Positions 1 through 7,538 of a stretch of 64,000 bases of DNA are shown here, in pieces. A model generated the notes under the pieces. That model was not told the DNA's origin. It did not search any database and worked only from the letters and a program-made list of their open reading frames with translations. The stretch comes from an uncultured Lachnospiraceae bacterium (GTDB lineage Bacteria; Bacillota; Clostridia; Lachnospirales; Lachnospiraceae): NCBI GenBank assembly GCA_910577675.1, contig CAJTOR010000017.1:1-64000 (forward strand), in the 5' to 3' direction. The first letter of the stretch is position 1. Each line of letters begins with the position of its first letter. The translations under genes and the position numbers were made by a program.

Positions 1-266
1 CGGTTCAGTGATTCCGGTTTTACAAGTTTGAGCAGGCACAGAAGCCAGTAATAACAAGGGACAGAGTCTATTGCGAATTTCTCCTTCAAAAATTCTTTTA
101 CCTTACTGCTGTCTGCCCACTGGTGTATCTGGCTGATATTTTTTAAACCGCAGATACTCCCTAAAATAACGATTGTTATTGCCTCTGCAATACTGCAAAA
201 ATAGCCATTATATTCTTTTGTTGTTTCTACTTCCTCAAAGTATTGTGTAATTATATTTTCTCTCAT
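1..266 (-). CDS. ISAs1-family transposase, N-terminal part (runs off the left edge)
   Basis: The minus-strand frame is open from the ATG at 266 to the window edge (88 residues). It begins MRENIITQYFEEVE and contains the pattern ICGLKNISQIHQWADSSK followed by FLKEKFAI. This matches the transposase-associated N-terminal region (DDE_Tnp_1-associated) of ISAs1/H-repeat elements, where a Y-F-x-E-[IV] start, an ICG segment and a W-x-(9-10)-F-L stretch are usual. The catalytic DDE part would lie to the left of the window, so I cannot tell whether the element is intact. The usual P-D-P-R after the first acidic residues is not present, which may mean divergence or decay. The terminal inverted repeat was not identified. 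Confidence 0.6.
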   Translation of the reverse strand, partial: MRENIITQYFEEVETTKEYNGYFCSIAEAITIVILGSICGLKNISQIHQWADSSKVKEFLKEKFAIDSVPCYYWLLCLLKLVKPESLN

Positions 267-396
267 AGTGCTATTATACATTATTTTTTCTGTTTATGGA
301 AAATTGATTTCCGTGTCCATTTTCTTTTACAAAATTTCGTACACTCTGTACTGCCCTTCCCATTATCCTATTACAGATCACTTTCCAAAAACATTT

Positions 397-1017
397 TTAC
401 CTGATATATTTTCCTGCAACCTGCTCATACCATTTCCAATACTCCATAATATCTTTATCACCTTTTAATTCGAGTATTTCAGCAGATACATTACCTCTCT
501 TTTCCGGTACAAATGTATCAGGAATTCCCACCACGTATTTCCCCCGCTCCAAATCAACCGGAAAATACATCCCCTCATATTTTGAGCCCGGTTCATACGC
601 CTTTAAAAAGAAAATATATTCCCCGCCTTCTTTTGCCGGAAGATAATTTCCCTGCGTCCATATGGTGGTTCCAGCCATATTCTGTGTCGTATAATATTCC
701 TCTGTTATGGAAACAGGCGTGCCTGCCACCTCCCCCTTAAAGGATTGCAGAATCTCAATTTTTGTTACAGTATAACCATGCAAAATATCGCCCTGATTTT
801 TTGGTACATCCACCAAAATATTTTCTTTGCCGGAAAGCACCTTTGCCCGGACAATCAAATCGCTTACCTCTTCCAGTTTATCAAAATTCTCTGCCAATAT
901 GGTGCGATCCGCAATAAAAGTCTTATATGTAACTTTCTTTCGAACATTTACAAAGATACAGCCCAGGACAAGTACTATACATAATACTGCCAGAATAATC
1001 ATAATCTTTTTTTTCAT
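397..1017 (-). CDS. Anchored extracellular protein of the ABC/bacteriocin-like operon, unknown function
   Basis: A 206-residue protein, last gene of the minus-strand operon, starting 2 bp after the ATPase stop with a GGAGGG ribosome binding site. Residues 5-23 are a hydrophobic export segment ending in VLGC, which could be a non-canonical lipobox (Cys20) or simply an uncleaved anchor. The rest is soluble and would lie outside the membrane, with no motif I recognise. The C-terminus carries a W-K-W-Y helix. Its operon position suggests an accessory or immunity role for the transporter, but this is inference from context only. Confidence 0.7.
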   Translation of the reverse strand: MKKKIMIILAVLCIVLVLGCIFVNVRKKVTYKTFIADRTILAENFDKLEEVSDLIVRAKVLSGKENILVDVPKNQGDILHGYTVTKIEILQSFKGEVAGTPVSITEEYYTTQNMAGTTIWTQGNYLPAKEGGEYIFFLKAYEPGSKYEGMYFPVDLERGKYVVGIPDTFVPEKRGNVSAEILELKGDKDIMEYWKWYEQVAGKYIR

Positions 1018-1019
1018 TT

Positions 1020-1715
1020 TTATCCCTCCCTGTGCACTTTAGTGCAAATACCAATCCCACCCGCCTTTTCCATCTCAAACAATTCCTCACACTGCCCTGC
1101 AAGCCCTCTATCATGTGTGACCATTAACACCAGGGTTCCTTCTTTGGCAATCTGTTTCATAATATCAAAAACCGACTCCGCGTTATAGGAATCCAGGGAA
1201 CCCGTCGGCTCGTCCGCCAGCAAAAGTTCCGGCTTTCGTATCATCGCCCTGGCGATTGCCACGCGCTGCTTTTCTCCCCCCGAAAGTTCCACGGGCAAAG
1301 CTTTCGCCTTCCCCTCCATCCCCAGTTTTGCAAGACTCTCCATCACCATCTGCTGCCGTTCACCCCGCTTCAAATCTTTCACATGCTTTAGCGGCAACTC
1401 AACATTCGCAAAAACACTGCGATCCGCAAGAAGCGCAAAATCCTGTACAATAATCCCCACATGATTCCGCCTGAAATCAAGCATGGCGGACATATTATTA
1501 AGCTCCATTTTTTTGTTGTCAACAAAATATTCGCCGGAATCAATACCACACAACCCGCCGATAATATTCAGCAATGTTGTTTTTCCGCAGCCGCTCCTGC
1601 CCTGAATGGCATACAGTTTAGCACCCTCGAATACCGCGCTGAAATTCTCCAGTACCTGGGTCGTATTCTTTCCCTTCTTAAAAGTTTTACATATATTTTT
1701 CAGCCTGATTTCCAC
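1020..1715 (-). CDS. ABC transporter ATP-binding protein (LolD/MacB type)
   Basis: A 231-residue ATPase with Walker A GRSGCGKT near residue 39, signature LSGGEKQR, Walker B LLLADEPTG and an H-loop in MVTHDRG. Length and motif spacing fit the LolD/MacB/BceA subfamily that works with FtsX-like permeases and handles peptides or lipoproteins rather than nutrients. The start is a GTG at 1715 with GGAGG nine bases upstream. It lies downstream of two half-permeases and 2 bp ahead of the anchored protein, so all are probably cotranscribed. In lactococcin-972-type loci an ATPase of this class follows a bacteriocin-associated membrane protein. I infer peptide export or self-protection here. Confidence 0.92.
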   Translation of the reverse strand: MEIRLKNICKTFKKGKNTTQVLENFSAVFEGAKLYAIQGRSGCGKTTLLNIIGGLCGIDSGEYFVDNKKMELNNMSAMLDFRRNHVGIIVQDFALLADRSVFANVELPLKHVKDLKRGERQQMVMESLAKLGMEGKAKALPVELSGGEKQRVAIARAMIRKPELLLADEPTGSLDSYNAESVFDIMKQIAKEGTLVLMVTHDRGLAGQCEELFEMEKAGGIGICTKVHREG

Positions 1716-1778
1716 AGTATCAAACCTCCATCTTGCTTTTATTTGATTCTTTTTATTCCAAACTCCCAGACCCTCAGA

Positions 1779-2984
1779 TTATAAGTACGACCCTTCCTCC
1801 TCTATTCTTTGATACAAATCCTTTTTCTTAAAACTCCGGACGGAAAACAAAAAAGGAACAAAAAGCAGTATCATACTCGCCAGTATATTAAACCACACCC
1901 CCACAGTAAGCGAATCCGTAAAAACTACCCATACATTAAAACACAATTCCGCCAATAAATTCGCGGCTATTAAAAGGAGAACTGTATCCCCCAGCATAAC
2001 AGAAAAAACTTCCCTTTGTGAAAATCCGAGCAGAAAGAGAATCGAATAATAATTCCAGTTTTTTTTCATTTTTCGGCTTAAATAAAAGATTAACAGTAAA
2101 ACCATAATCACACATAGCACAATCAACATTGTGCGGATGGTCTGCATTATTTTCTGTACAGAAATTACCATGCCCGGAATGCGCTGGTTCTCCGCTCCCG
2201 CGATAACATATATTCCCGGCATTAAAAGACTGTCGCTGACCTGGTAAAAATAATCCTGTGTTTCGGTTTTGCTCATCCCTGTTTTTACAATTCCACTATT
2301 CTTCATATACATTAACTTACTATCAGCTTCTTCTATCTCTTCCATCTCAGGAAAATTTATCATCGGAAAAAAAACATAATCGTCTGCCCTGACCATAATC
2401 CCGTTATAACATACAATCTCCCCCGCCTCTACAAATCCAACCACGCACACCTCCGTCTGAAAAAAAACGGTATTCGCCTGAAAACGTTCCCCCAGCTTAT
2501 ACTCCCCCTGATGGGCGGCTCCCATAATAACCGGCATGCATTTTCCTTCTTCATAAGCAAACTCCTCTTCCTCGAAAAAGCGCCCCGAAGCCAAATCAGT
2601 CGAAAACACTTCAAAGTAATTTTTACCGATATAAAGTCCTTCATAACTCCTATCACGATCAAGTTCTACAAAATATTGCTTATTAACCTCAACAAATGTC
2701 ACTATATCCGATTCATGCATTACCCTATTCCACTCAGCCAACTTTCCATAGTTTTCACGCCTTTCATAATCCTCATATCCACCATCAAATAAACATACAA
2801 TATCATAAATATTCTGTTCCGTATAATTTTTTTGAAAGTTATCACTCTCCTGTCCCACTGTTATCGTATAACTATATAGTATTTTACTTCCCCCAAAACA
2901 CAGGGTACATAGAAATAAAAGCAACCAAACCATACCATTATTTTTTTTCAATGATAATATCATTTCAACAAGACACTTTTTCAT
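1779..2984 (-). CDS. FtsX-like ABC permease, second half-permease
   Basis: A 401-residue membrane protein with one N-terminal transmembrane segment (about residues 17-37), a roughly 240-residue extracellular region, and three C-terminal segments. This is the 4-TM plan of FtsX/MacB permeases. I chose the start at 2984 because AGAAAGGGGG lies just before it and the C-terminal segments remain in frame. An upstream in-frame ATG at 3092 would only translate the conserved leader. The spacer to the preceding permease (about 104 bp) contains a leader 84% identical over 86 nt to the one before the 59-residue peptide gene at 4757. With the first half-permease it totals about 660 residues, near the size of single-chain bacteriocin-associated membrane proteins. 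Confidence 0.75.
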   Translation of the reverse strand: MKKCLVEMILSLKKNNGMVWLLLFLCTLCFGGSKILYSYTITVGQESDNFQKNYTEQNIYDIVCLFDGGYEDYERRENYGKLAEWNRVMHESDIVTFVEVNKQYFVELDRDRSYEGLYIGKNYFEVFSTDLASGRFFEEEEFAYEEGKCMPVIMGAAHQGEYKLGERFQANTVFFQTEVCVVGFVEAGEIVCYNGIMVRADDYVFFPMINFPEMEEIEEADSKLMYMKNSGIVKTGMSKTETQDYFYQVSDSLLMPGIYVIAGAENQRIPGMVISVQKIMQTIRTMLIVLCVIMVLLLIFYLSRKMKKNWNYYSILFLLGFSQREVFSVMLGDTVLLLIAANLLAELCFNVWVVFTDSLTVGVWFNILASMILLFVPFLFSVRSFKKKDLYQRIEEEGSYL

Positions 2985-3060
2985 ATTTATCCCCCTTTCT
3001 GCACGACTTTTTTCACATGTTAAGTTTGCGGATGCCACACAGACACAAATTTGAGATTGA
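2975..3060 (-). promoter_or_regulatory. 86-nt conserved leader, copy A
   Basis: On the minus strand this stretch matches 4681-4766 (plus strand) at 72 of 86 positions by hand alignment with no gaps, from TCAATCTCAA through the start codon into ATGAAAAAGT. It holds a GGCATCC core flanked by AAATTTG and CAAACTT arms, then the ribosome binding site. Conservation through the non-coding part but not into the two unrelated proteins suggests a shared RNA or operator signal. Confidence 0.7.
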
Positions 3061-3088
3061 AAATTTATAACTTTCAACCCTTCTCTTT

Positions 3089-3880
3089 TCATTTGTTTTT
3101 CTTGTTGATATCATATGTCAATTTAAATTGAATACATCCAAACAGAATTATTATCAGATAAAATAAAAATATTAAAAATGCAAAAACAATCGGACAATAC
3201 CCTTTTAAGAATACCAACCCGATTACCGTAAAAAATATGTATAAAATTATAATATTTTTTCTCATCTTTAATGTATACCCCGGTATCCCCAGCAGCATAT
3301 ATATCTCAACTGTTTTCCTTCTCCCCTTCACATACATCATAAGATTTCCCATTTGAAAAGCCAGGAAAACAATCCATGCAATACCATAGAGAAGATATAT
3401 AAATTTATCACTGTCAAGCAGTCCTCCCGCCGTTATCCTTCTGTCCTCACACTCTTTTAGTTCATTCCCCTCTTTTTCCAGCGCATTTGCCCAATCCGAT
3501 ACTGCGTTCTCTAAGGCTTTTTTCCTGTTGCTGACTGCCCGGAAAATAACGTTATTAAACCGCTTTTTCCCACGGTTTATTGTTTCATAATTTTCCTCCA
3601 GCACAACTCTTTCCTCCGCCCCGGATAAAAGCGTATAATCCATAGGGTTATGACGTTCGTAACACAAAAGAGTAACCCCCTCCTTGTCCTCATACATAAA
3701 TTCCGGTATTATTTGCTCCTCTTCCAAAAAACAAAACGAAAATTCATATAAATCAAGCCCCTGCCGATGTATTTCCTCCTGTGTGTAGCAAGTGATACCA
3801 ACCAGCAGGACGGCTAATAAAATGCTTGTGATACAGTACAATATAGTACTCTTAGAAAAATATTCGTTCAATAGTTTCAT
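3089..3880 (-). CDS. FtsX-like ABC permease, first half-permease
   Basis: A 263-residue membrane protein with an N-terminal transmembrane segment (about residues 11-29), an extracellular region of about 130 residues, and three segments near the C-terminus (about 165-185, 205-225, 230-252). It has the same topology as the permease at 1779-2984 and probably pairs with it. The start at 3880 has CCGGAG spaced properly upstream; a longer frame to 4033 only covers the end of the upstream precursor gene. It sits 44 bp after the secreted precursor at 3925. The paired half-permeases plus a LolD-type ATPase suggest an exporter or extracytoplasmic mechanotransmitter for a peptide. Confidence 0.7.
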   Translation of the reverse strand: MKLLNEYFSKSTILYCITSILLAVLLVGITCYTQEEIHRQGLDLYEFSFCFLEEEQIIPEFMYEDKEGVTLLCYERHNPMDYTLLSGAEERVVLEENYETINRGKKRFNNVIFRAVSNRKKALENAVSDWANALEKEGNELKECEDRRITAGGLLDSDKFIYLLYGIAWIVFLAFQMGNLMMYVKGRRKTVEIYMLLGIPGYTLKMRKNIIILYIFFTVIGLVFLKGYCPIVFAFLIFLFYLIIILFGCIQFKLTYDINKKNK

Positions 3881-3924
3881 ATAATACTCCGGAAGGACGG
3901 GGTAAAACCCCGCCCCCAAATTAA

Positions 3925-4281
3925 TTAATATCCTTCTGTTCCACAAAAAATTCTCCGTGAACCAAAATATCCTCCACCCTCCGATCGTTCGGATATCTCT
4001 GCATACGAATTGTAACCATTCTTCGCAAAACAACGACCAGTTTCTTCCTGAAGAGTTCCAAACCTTATATACTGTAAATTAGTGTAGTTCAAAACTGAGT
4101 ATTTACTATGTTCAGTACTTGATTTTATAAGCTGCGACCCATTTAAAAAATCCTTCACCCAAAAGGTAACATTATGATCACAGTACTCGCCTTTTACGGT
4201 TGTTGTTTGCGGCTCCCTCCAGTCAACGCCATATTGATAATCTGCATAGACCAGAACACTGCCGCTCATCAGGCACATCAC
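3925..4281 (-). pseudogene. Secreted polypeptide precursor in bacteriocin position, N-terminus probably damaged
   Basis: The open frame gives up to 118 residues. It starts at GTG 4281 or ATG 4278, but neither has a ribosome binding site, and the leader left is only about 13 residues ending V-Y-A. Reading further up in the same frame gives a good signal core (RSKFWVLTLVMCLMSG) that is cut off by a TGA. A well-placed ATG with AGAAAGAAGG lies further upstream in another frame next to a run of six A. This looks like a signal peptide lost to a frameshift plus a nonsense change. The mature part starts DYQYGVDW and is followed by two half-permeases and an ATPase, as in lactococcin-972-type operons. 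The sequence itself is only weakly like that family. Confidence 0.4.
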
Positions 4282-4541
4282 CAGCGTTAGTACCCAAAAC
4301 TTGCTTCGATTTCACCACTTTTTGTACTTTTTTCCATAAAACCTTCTTTCTGCAATGTTTTCACATCACTAAAACGAACAACTTGTAATCATATCCTTAA
4401 CACCACCACCTAATAAACACCAATAACAATGATATTAAGAATCGTATCCCCCTTCTCTGCAAGTACCCGCGCATGGTTCTGCCAGCAAGTTACCACATTC
4501 GAAATGTCATTCATATTATACCCTCATTCCATTCAACATGT

Positions 4542-4585
4542 CAAAGGACAGTTTCCTGCATTACATTGCGGGAGACTGTCCTTTG
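4542..4585. repeat. Long hairpin between the divergent precursor and peptide genes
   Basis: Arms of 19 bp (4542-4560 and 4567-4585, beginning CAAAGGACAG and ending CTGTCCTTTG) pair at 17 of 19 positions around a 6-nt loop. There is no T-run on either side, so it is not a standard terminator. It lies in the 475-bp gap between the two divergent transcription units. No confident promoter was found in the rest of that gap. Confidence 0.6.
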
Positions 4586-4680
4586 CAATCCAGAAAAAAT
4601 TCTTATGGGATATTTTCTGCAACATAGCTCCCAACCGAATCATTTATTATAAAGGAAATCAGATTGAAAATTAAAAAATT

Positions 4681-4766
4681 TCAATCTCAAGTTTGTATCT
4701 GCGCGGCATCCACAAACTTGACATGTACAAAAAGCTGCGCAGAAATGGAGATAATTATGAAAAAGT
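4681..4766 (+). promoter_or_regulatory. 86-nt conserved leader, copy B
   Basis: Counterpart of 2975-3060 in the opposite orientation. This copy has a perfect 9-bp dyad: CAAGTTTGT (4688-4696) and ACAAACTTG, with GGCATCC in the loop. It ends in the ribosome binding site and ATG of the 59-residue peptide gene. Possible roles are an attenuator or other RNA element, or an operator for the adjacent Rgg/PlcR-like regulators. Confidence 0.7.
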
Positions 4767-4936
4767 TTATCAAAAGACATCTGCTAACAATATCCTTGGC
4801 ACTTTCCATTTTTCTGACACATATAAATCCGACAATTCCGTCTGATTCCCTGTCTGAGCCAAAAACTTGTACAATAAATGACTCAGCCCCCTCTTATATT
4901 CCATTGGAAGATGATGACGATATCTTAGAACCCTAG
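4757..4936 (+). CDS. Small exported peptide precursor, candidate pheromone
   Basis: A 59-residue product starting MKKFIKRHLL, with a GGAG site 7 nt upstream inside the conserved leader. It has a basic N-terminus, a hydrophobic core (LLTISLALSIFL) and then a hydrophilic tail rich in P, S and D that ends EDDDDILEP. This is the form of a secreted signalling precursor such as PapR or Phr-type peptides. It is convergent with, and overlaps by 4 bp, the gene of an Rgg/PlcR-like regulator, an arrangement usual for peptide-sensing pairs. The link is inference: short secreted peptides cannot be assigned by homology, and a bacteriocin-like or orphan role is possible. Confidence 0.55.
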   Translation: MKKFIKRHLLTISLALSIFLTHINPTIPSDSLSEPKTCTINDSAPSYIPLEDDDDILEP

Positions 4937-5880
4937 CTCCAATCATCTACCATATACCCATATTCATCTTCCAGAAATCTTCTGAAATACCGCATCACCC
5001 CTCTATCTTCACATACCGCACTCAGGACATATCCCTCCTTTGCTTTCTCAAAACACTGCTCCCTCCATTCCACGTTCTGGAAAAAATCATATTTCCAAAA
5101 ATAATTGATCAGCTCTCCCTGAATGCGGTAAGTGTTTACAATGTCCCCTGTAACAGCACAGATCTCTAATCCTTTCTCCGCCAATTGTACAATCTGATCT
5201 CCTAAATTCTCCTCAAACAGGCACCGGATCAAGCGCCGGGTCAGACACCCATAGAAATTTGAGAATATCGCTATATTATGATAACACCTCTCCAAATTGA
5301 GCAACAGCTTTTTTGCTATCGGAATTATTCTTCCATATTGCCCCTGCCTGGCAAGGAGATTAAAAAAATCCACGTAGATACTCATTTCCTGCCAGTTAAC
5401 CGGCCAATTTGCCAGATCCGCCCCCTCAGGCATCATACCAGCAACCAGCTCCTCAAAAAATTTCAGTGTTTCTTTCCCGTCAAGCTCCTTCTGTCCCATA
5501 ATATACATTAGCTTCCTCTTTGTGGATTCCATAAAATATTTACTTACTTCCGATTTTGGTACGATGTCAGCTTCCAATATCTCAAATTTCCGCCACGCCT
5601 CCATATAATTCTTCTGGAAGAGCAGCAACAGGATTTCAAGATACAGCCGGTTTGCTAACGCATTCTCCGCATCCAATACCGGACAAAGAATATGCGAAGA
5701 CTGGTGATACAGCCTAAGTAATTCCTCAATACTCTCCCTGCGCACTTTCATCTTACCCGATTCCAGACGGCTCAGTGTTTTTTCCGACATTCCCCCACAC
5801 CGGGCACAAACCTCCGCCCTGGTATAGCCAAGTGCCTTCCTTTTCATCCGCATAATCTCACCTATATCGTAATTCTCCAT
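4933..5880 (-). CDS. Rgg/PlcR-like regulator: XRE helix-turn-helix with helical C-terminal repeats
   Basis: A 315-residue protein. Residues 5-60 are an XRE-type HTH (GEIMRMKRKALGYTRAEVC, then EKTLSRLESGK). The rest is all-helical, with a spacing of aromatic and Leu residues like the TPR-type peptide-binding domain of the RNPP family (Rgg, PlcR, PrgX). I chose the start at 5880 because GGAGG lies 13 nt upstream; GTG/ATG options to 5910 would place the site inside the gene. It overlaps the end of the upstream paralogue by 19 bp, so the two are translated in tandem. It converges on the small exported peptide gene, which may encode its ligand, and could control the ABC/bacteriocin-like operon. 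Confidence 0.75.
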   Translation of the reverse strand: MENYDIGEIMRMKRKALGYTRAEVCARCGGMSEKTLSRLESGKMKVRRESIEELLRLYHQSSHILCPVLDAENALANRLYLEILLLLFQKNYMEAWRKFEILEADIVPKSEVSKYFMESTKRKLMYIMGQKELDGKETLKFFEELVAGMMPEGADLANWPVNWQEMSIYVDFFNLLARQGQYGRIIPIAKKLLLNLERCYHNIAIFSNFYGCLTRRLIRCLFEENLGDQIVQLAEKGLEICAVTGDIVNTYRIQGELINYFWKYDFFQNVEWREQCFEKAKEGYVLSAVCEDRGVMRYFRRFLEDEYGYMVDDWS

Positions 5881-6923
5881 CTTTTTATTTTTTCCTCCAA
5901 TTCTCCCCAATGTTTTTCCCGGTATCCAAAGTAATATGTTTTGTATAGCACATTTGCAAATTCATAGTACTCCCTGATTTTAGCAGCTCTCTGGCACCAT
6001 TCGGAATCCTTAAACCATTCCCTTTCTCCCCTGCCCTGTGAAGAATTTAAAATTGCTTCTTCGTTTTGTTCCGCCTTTATTTCGCCCTCTAATAATTTCC
6101 CCTCCGCGTCCGCCAACAACTCATACAATTCTCCCCCTGCCACACAACGATGAACAAATAGCATCACCCTGATTCCTTCCTTGCACGAACTGATACAATT
6201 AATTAAGTCCCCAAGTTTATATTCACACCGCGCACAGGAAAGCATTAATACCGCATAAAATAACTGATATCTCTCCTGTTCCGTTGCAAATTCAGCCTGA
6301 TAATAATCCGCAACTTCTTTTATTTTTTTTAGACGTATTTCCGTTTTCTCTTCCACAAGGCAATAATACATGATAATCAAAGCTAATTCATCTAGGGAAA
6401 AAGGTTCCCGGTTATGTAACCTAATTTCAAAATTTGGCATCCATCGTTTTATAAAGTTCCATATTTCCCCAGTCTCATCTTTATCGCCACTTCCCCTCCA
6501 GATACCTAACATAGCATAAAACCGATAATAGACCAACATATGTAAACAATTCTCATGATCACAGAGTTTATAATATTTTTCCAACTTCAAGTTTACATCC
6601 CCATATCGCCAAAATAAAAGATCATACTCCATTTCCGATTCTAGATTGACCAGGATATTATCCTGCGCACTCAGATAAAAATTTTTCAGCTTGAGTGGAA
6701 TATGTAATCTCTCCATCAGGAAACGCAATACAAAAAAGTCGCATCCCCCTCCTTCCTCAATCCTTCGCAGATCAACCCCCTCTAAGAATCCCCAAGTGAT
6801 CTCCTCCCGCGTCCGTTTCCTCGCTTCCCTTGATTCCTGCAATTGCTTTCCAATTATCTCTAATTCAGTTGGACAAAGCACATTGTGCTCAGCATCCTTA
6901 TCGTACTTTCCATTATTTTCCAT
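5862..6923 (-). CDS. Second Rgg/PlcR-like protein with a diverged helix-turn-helix
   Basis: A 353-residue protein, first gene of a two-gene unit. Its N-terminus (about residues 20-75: IIGKQLQESREARKRTREEI, then GVDLRRIEEGG) has the spacing of an XRE HTH, but the recognition helix is unusual and may not bind DNA in the standard way. From residue 85 onward it is helical, resembling the C-terminal repeat domain of its neighbour. It may heterodimerise with the downstream regulator or act as a peptide sensor. A promoter with TTGTTA/TATAAT (16-bp spacer) lies about 200 bp upstream. Confidence 0.65.
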   Translation of the reverse strand: MENNGKYDKDAEHNVLCPTELEIIGKQLQESREARKRTREEITWGFLEGVDLRRIEEGGGCDFFVLRFLMERLHIPLKLKNFYLSAQDNILVNLESEMEYDLLFWRYGDVNLKLEKYYKLCDHENCLHMLVYYRFYAMLGIWRGSGDKDETGEIWNFIKRWMPNFEIRLHNREPFSLDELALIIMYYCLVEEKTEIRLKKIKEVADYYQAEFATEQERYQLFYAVLMLSCARCEYKLGDLINCISSCKEGIRVMLFVHRCVAGGELYELLADAEGKLLEGEIKAEQNEEAILNSSQGRGEREWFKDSEWCQRAAKIREYYEFANVLYKTYYFGYREKHWGELEEKIKRWRITI

Positions 6924-7119
6924 ACTTCTTGCCCCTTTTAATTGTTTATTATCTTTATACCACTACCCGTTTTCTTCAATCTAAAACTTCTCTTTCGCTT
7001 CTCTTTTCTTTTTACATCTCGAATCATTTTATAAACCGCCTTACTTGCCTATTCCTGATATAGCTTTCTATCTTTCAGGGTTGATTAAAACGAAACACTT
7101 TGGGGGAGTCTAAAAAAAG

Positions 7120-7147
7120 ATTATATCTATTAAAAAATCATTAACAA
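7120..7147 (-). promoter_or_regulatory. Sigma-A-type promoter for the regulator pair
   Basis: On the minus strand, TTGTTA (7147-7142) and TATAAT (7125-7120) are separated by 16 bp. It leaves a 5' leader of about 190 nt before the start at 6923. Confidence 0.55.
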
Positions 7148-7258
7148 AACTTGTCTATTTTTATCATACTCTGTCATTAATCATCTGTCAAGAAAAAACA
7201 TCCCACATACGCCACAAACCAGTATACCACCGCTTTCTACCCCATTGAAAATATTTTC

Positions 7259-7288
7259 TTGCACCCTCCCCCCTTCCTGGATTATAAT
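7259..7288 (+). promoter_or_regulatory. Sigma-A-type promoter for the Xaa-Pro aminopeptidase gene
   Basis: TTGCAC (7259-7264) and TATAAT (7283-7288) with an 18-bp spacer. Transcription from here would carry a leader of about 245 nt that contains the whole tandem hairpin array. Confidence 0.5.
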
Positions 7289-7303
7289 AAACATAAAGGC
7301 GGC

Positions 7304-7505
7304 TTTCTCCTAATAAGAAAATTTCCCCTTGGAATAAATCTCTTTATAAAAGAAAACTCTCCTGCGGGGCTAACCTCTCCGTAAGAGAAAACTTTTCCGC
7401 GGACAAATCTCTTTATAAGAGAAAACTCTCCTGCGGGCAAACCTCTCCACAAGAGAAATTCTCTCCTTATTTAGAGAACTTCCCTGGGAGAAATTTTCCC
7501 GCCAA
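7304..7505 (+). repeat. Tandem array of short palindromes in the pepP leader
   Basis: About six imperfect units recur every 18 to 37 bp. Each has a short dyad of the form TCTCTT/AAGAGA or TCTCC/GAGA (units begin near 7304, 7339, 7376, 7408, 7444 and 7462), mostly followed by AAACTCTCCTGCGGG-like or TTTTCC spacers. The copy at 7408 is a perfect TCTCTT-TAT-AAGAGA. If transcribed from 7259-7288 it would fold as a chain of small hairpins just before the coding region. It is not CRISPR-like: the conserved part is the palindrome plus its spacer. Confidence 0.6.
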
Positions 7506-7538
7506 GAAAAATATTATAGAAAGGTATAGGGTTTTAAG

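Noticed and set aside
268..468. 66-codon plus-strand frame near the left edge
   Set aside because: Aromatic, low-complexity composition from AT-rich DNA, no site, and it overlaps the end of the minus-strand anchored protein gene.
7304..7505. CRISPR-like array
   Set aside because: Unit spacing is irregular, units are imperfect, the spacers are similar to one another, and no cas genes are present.
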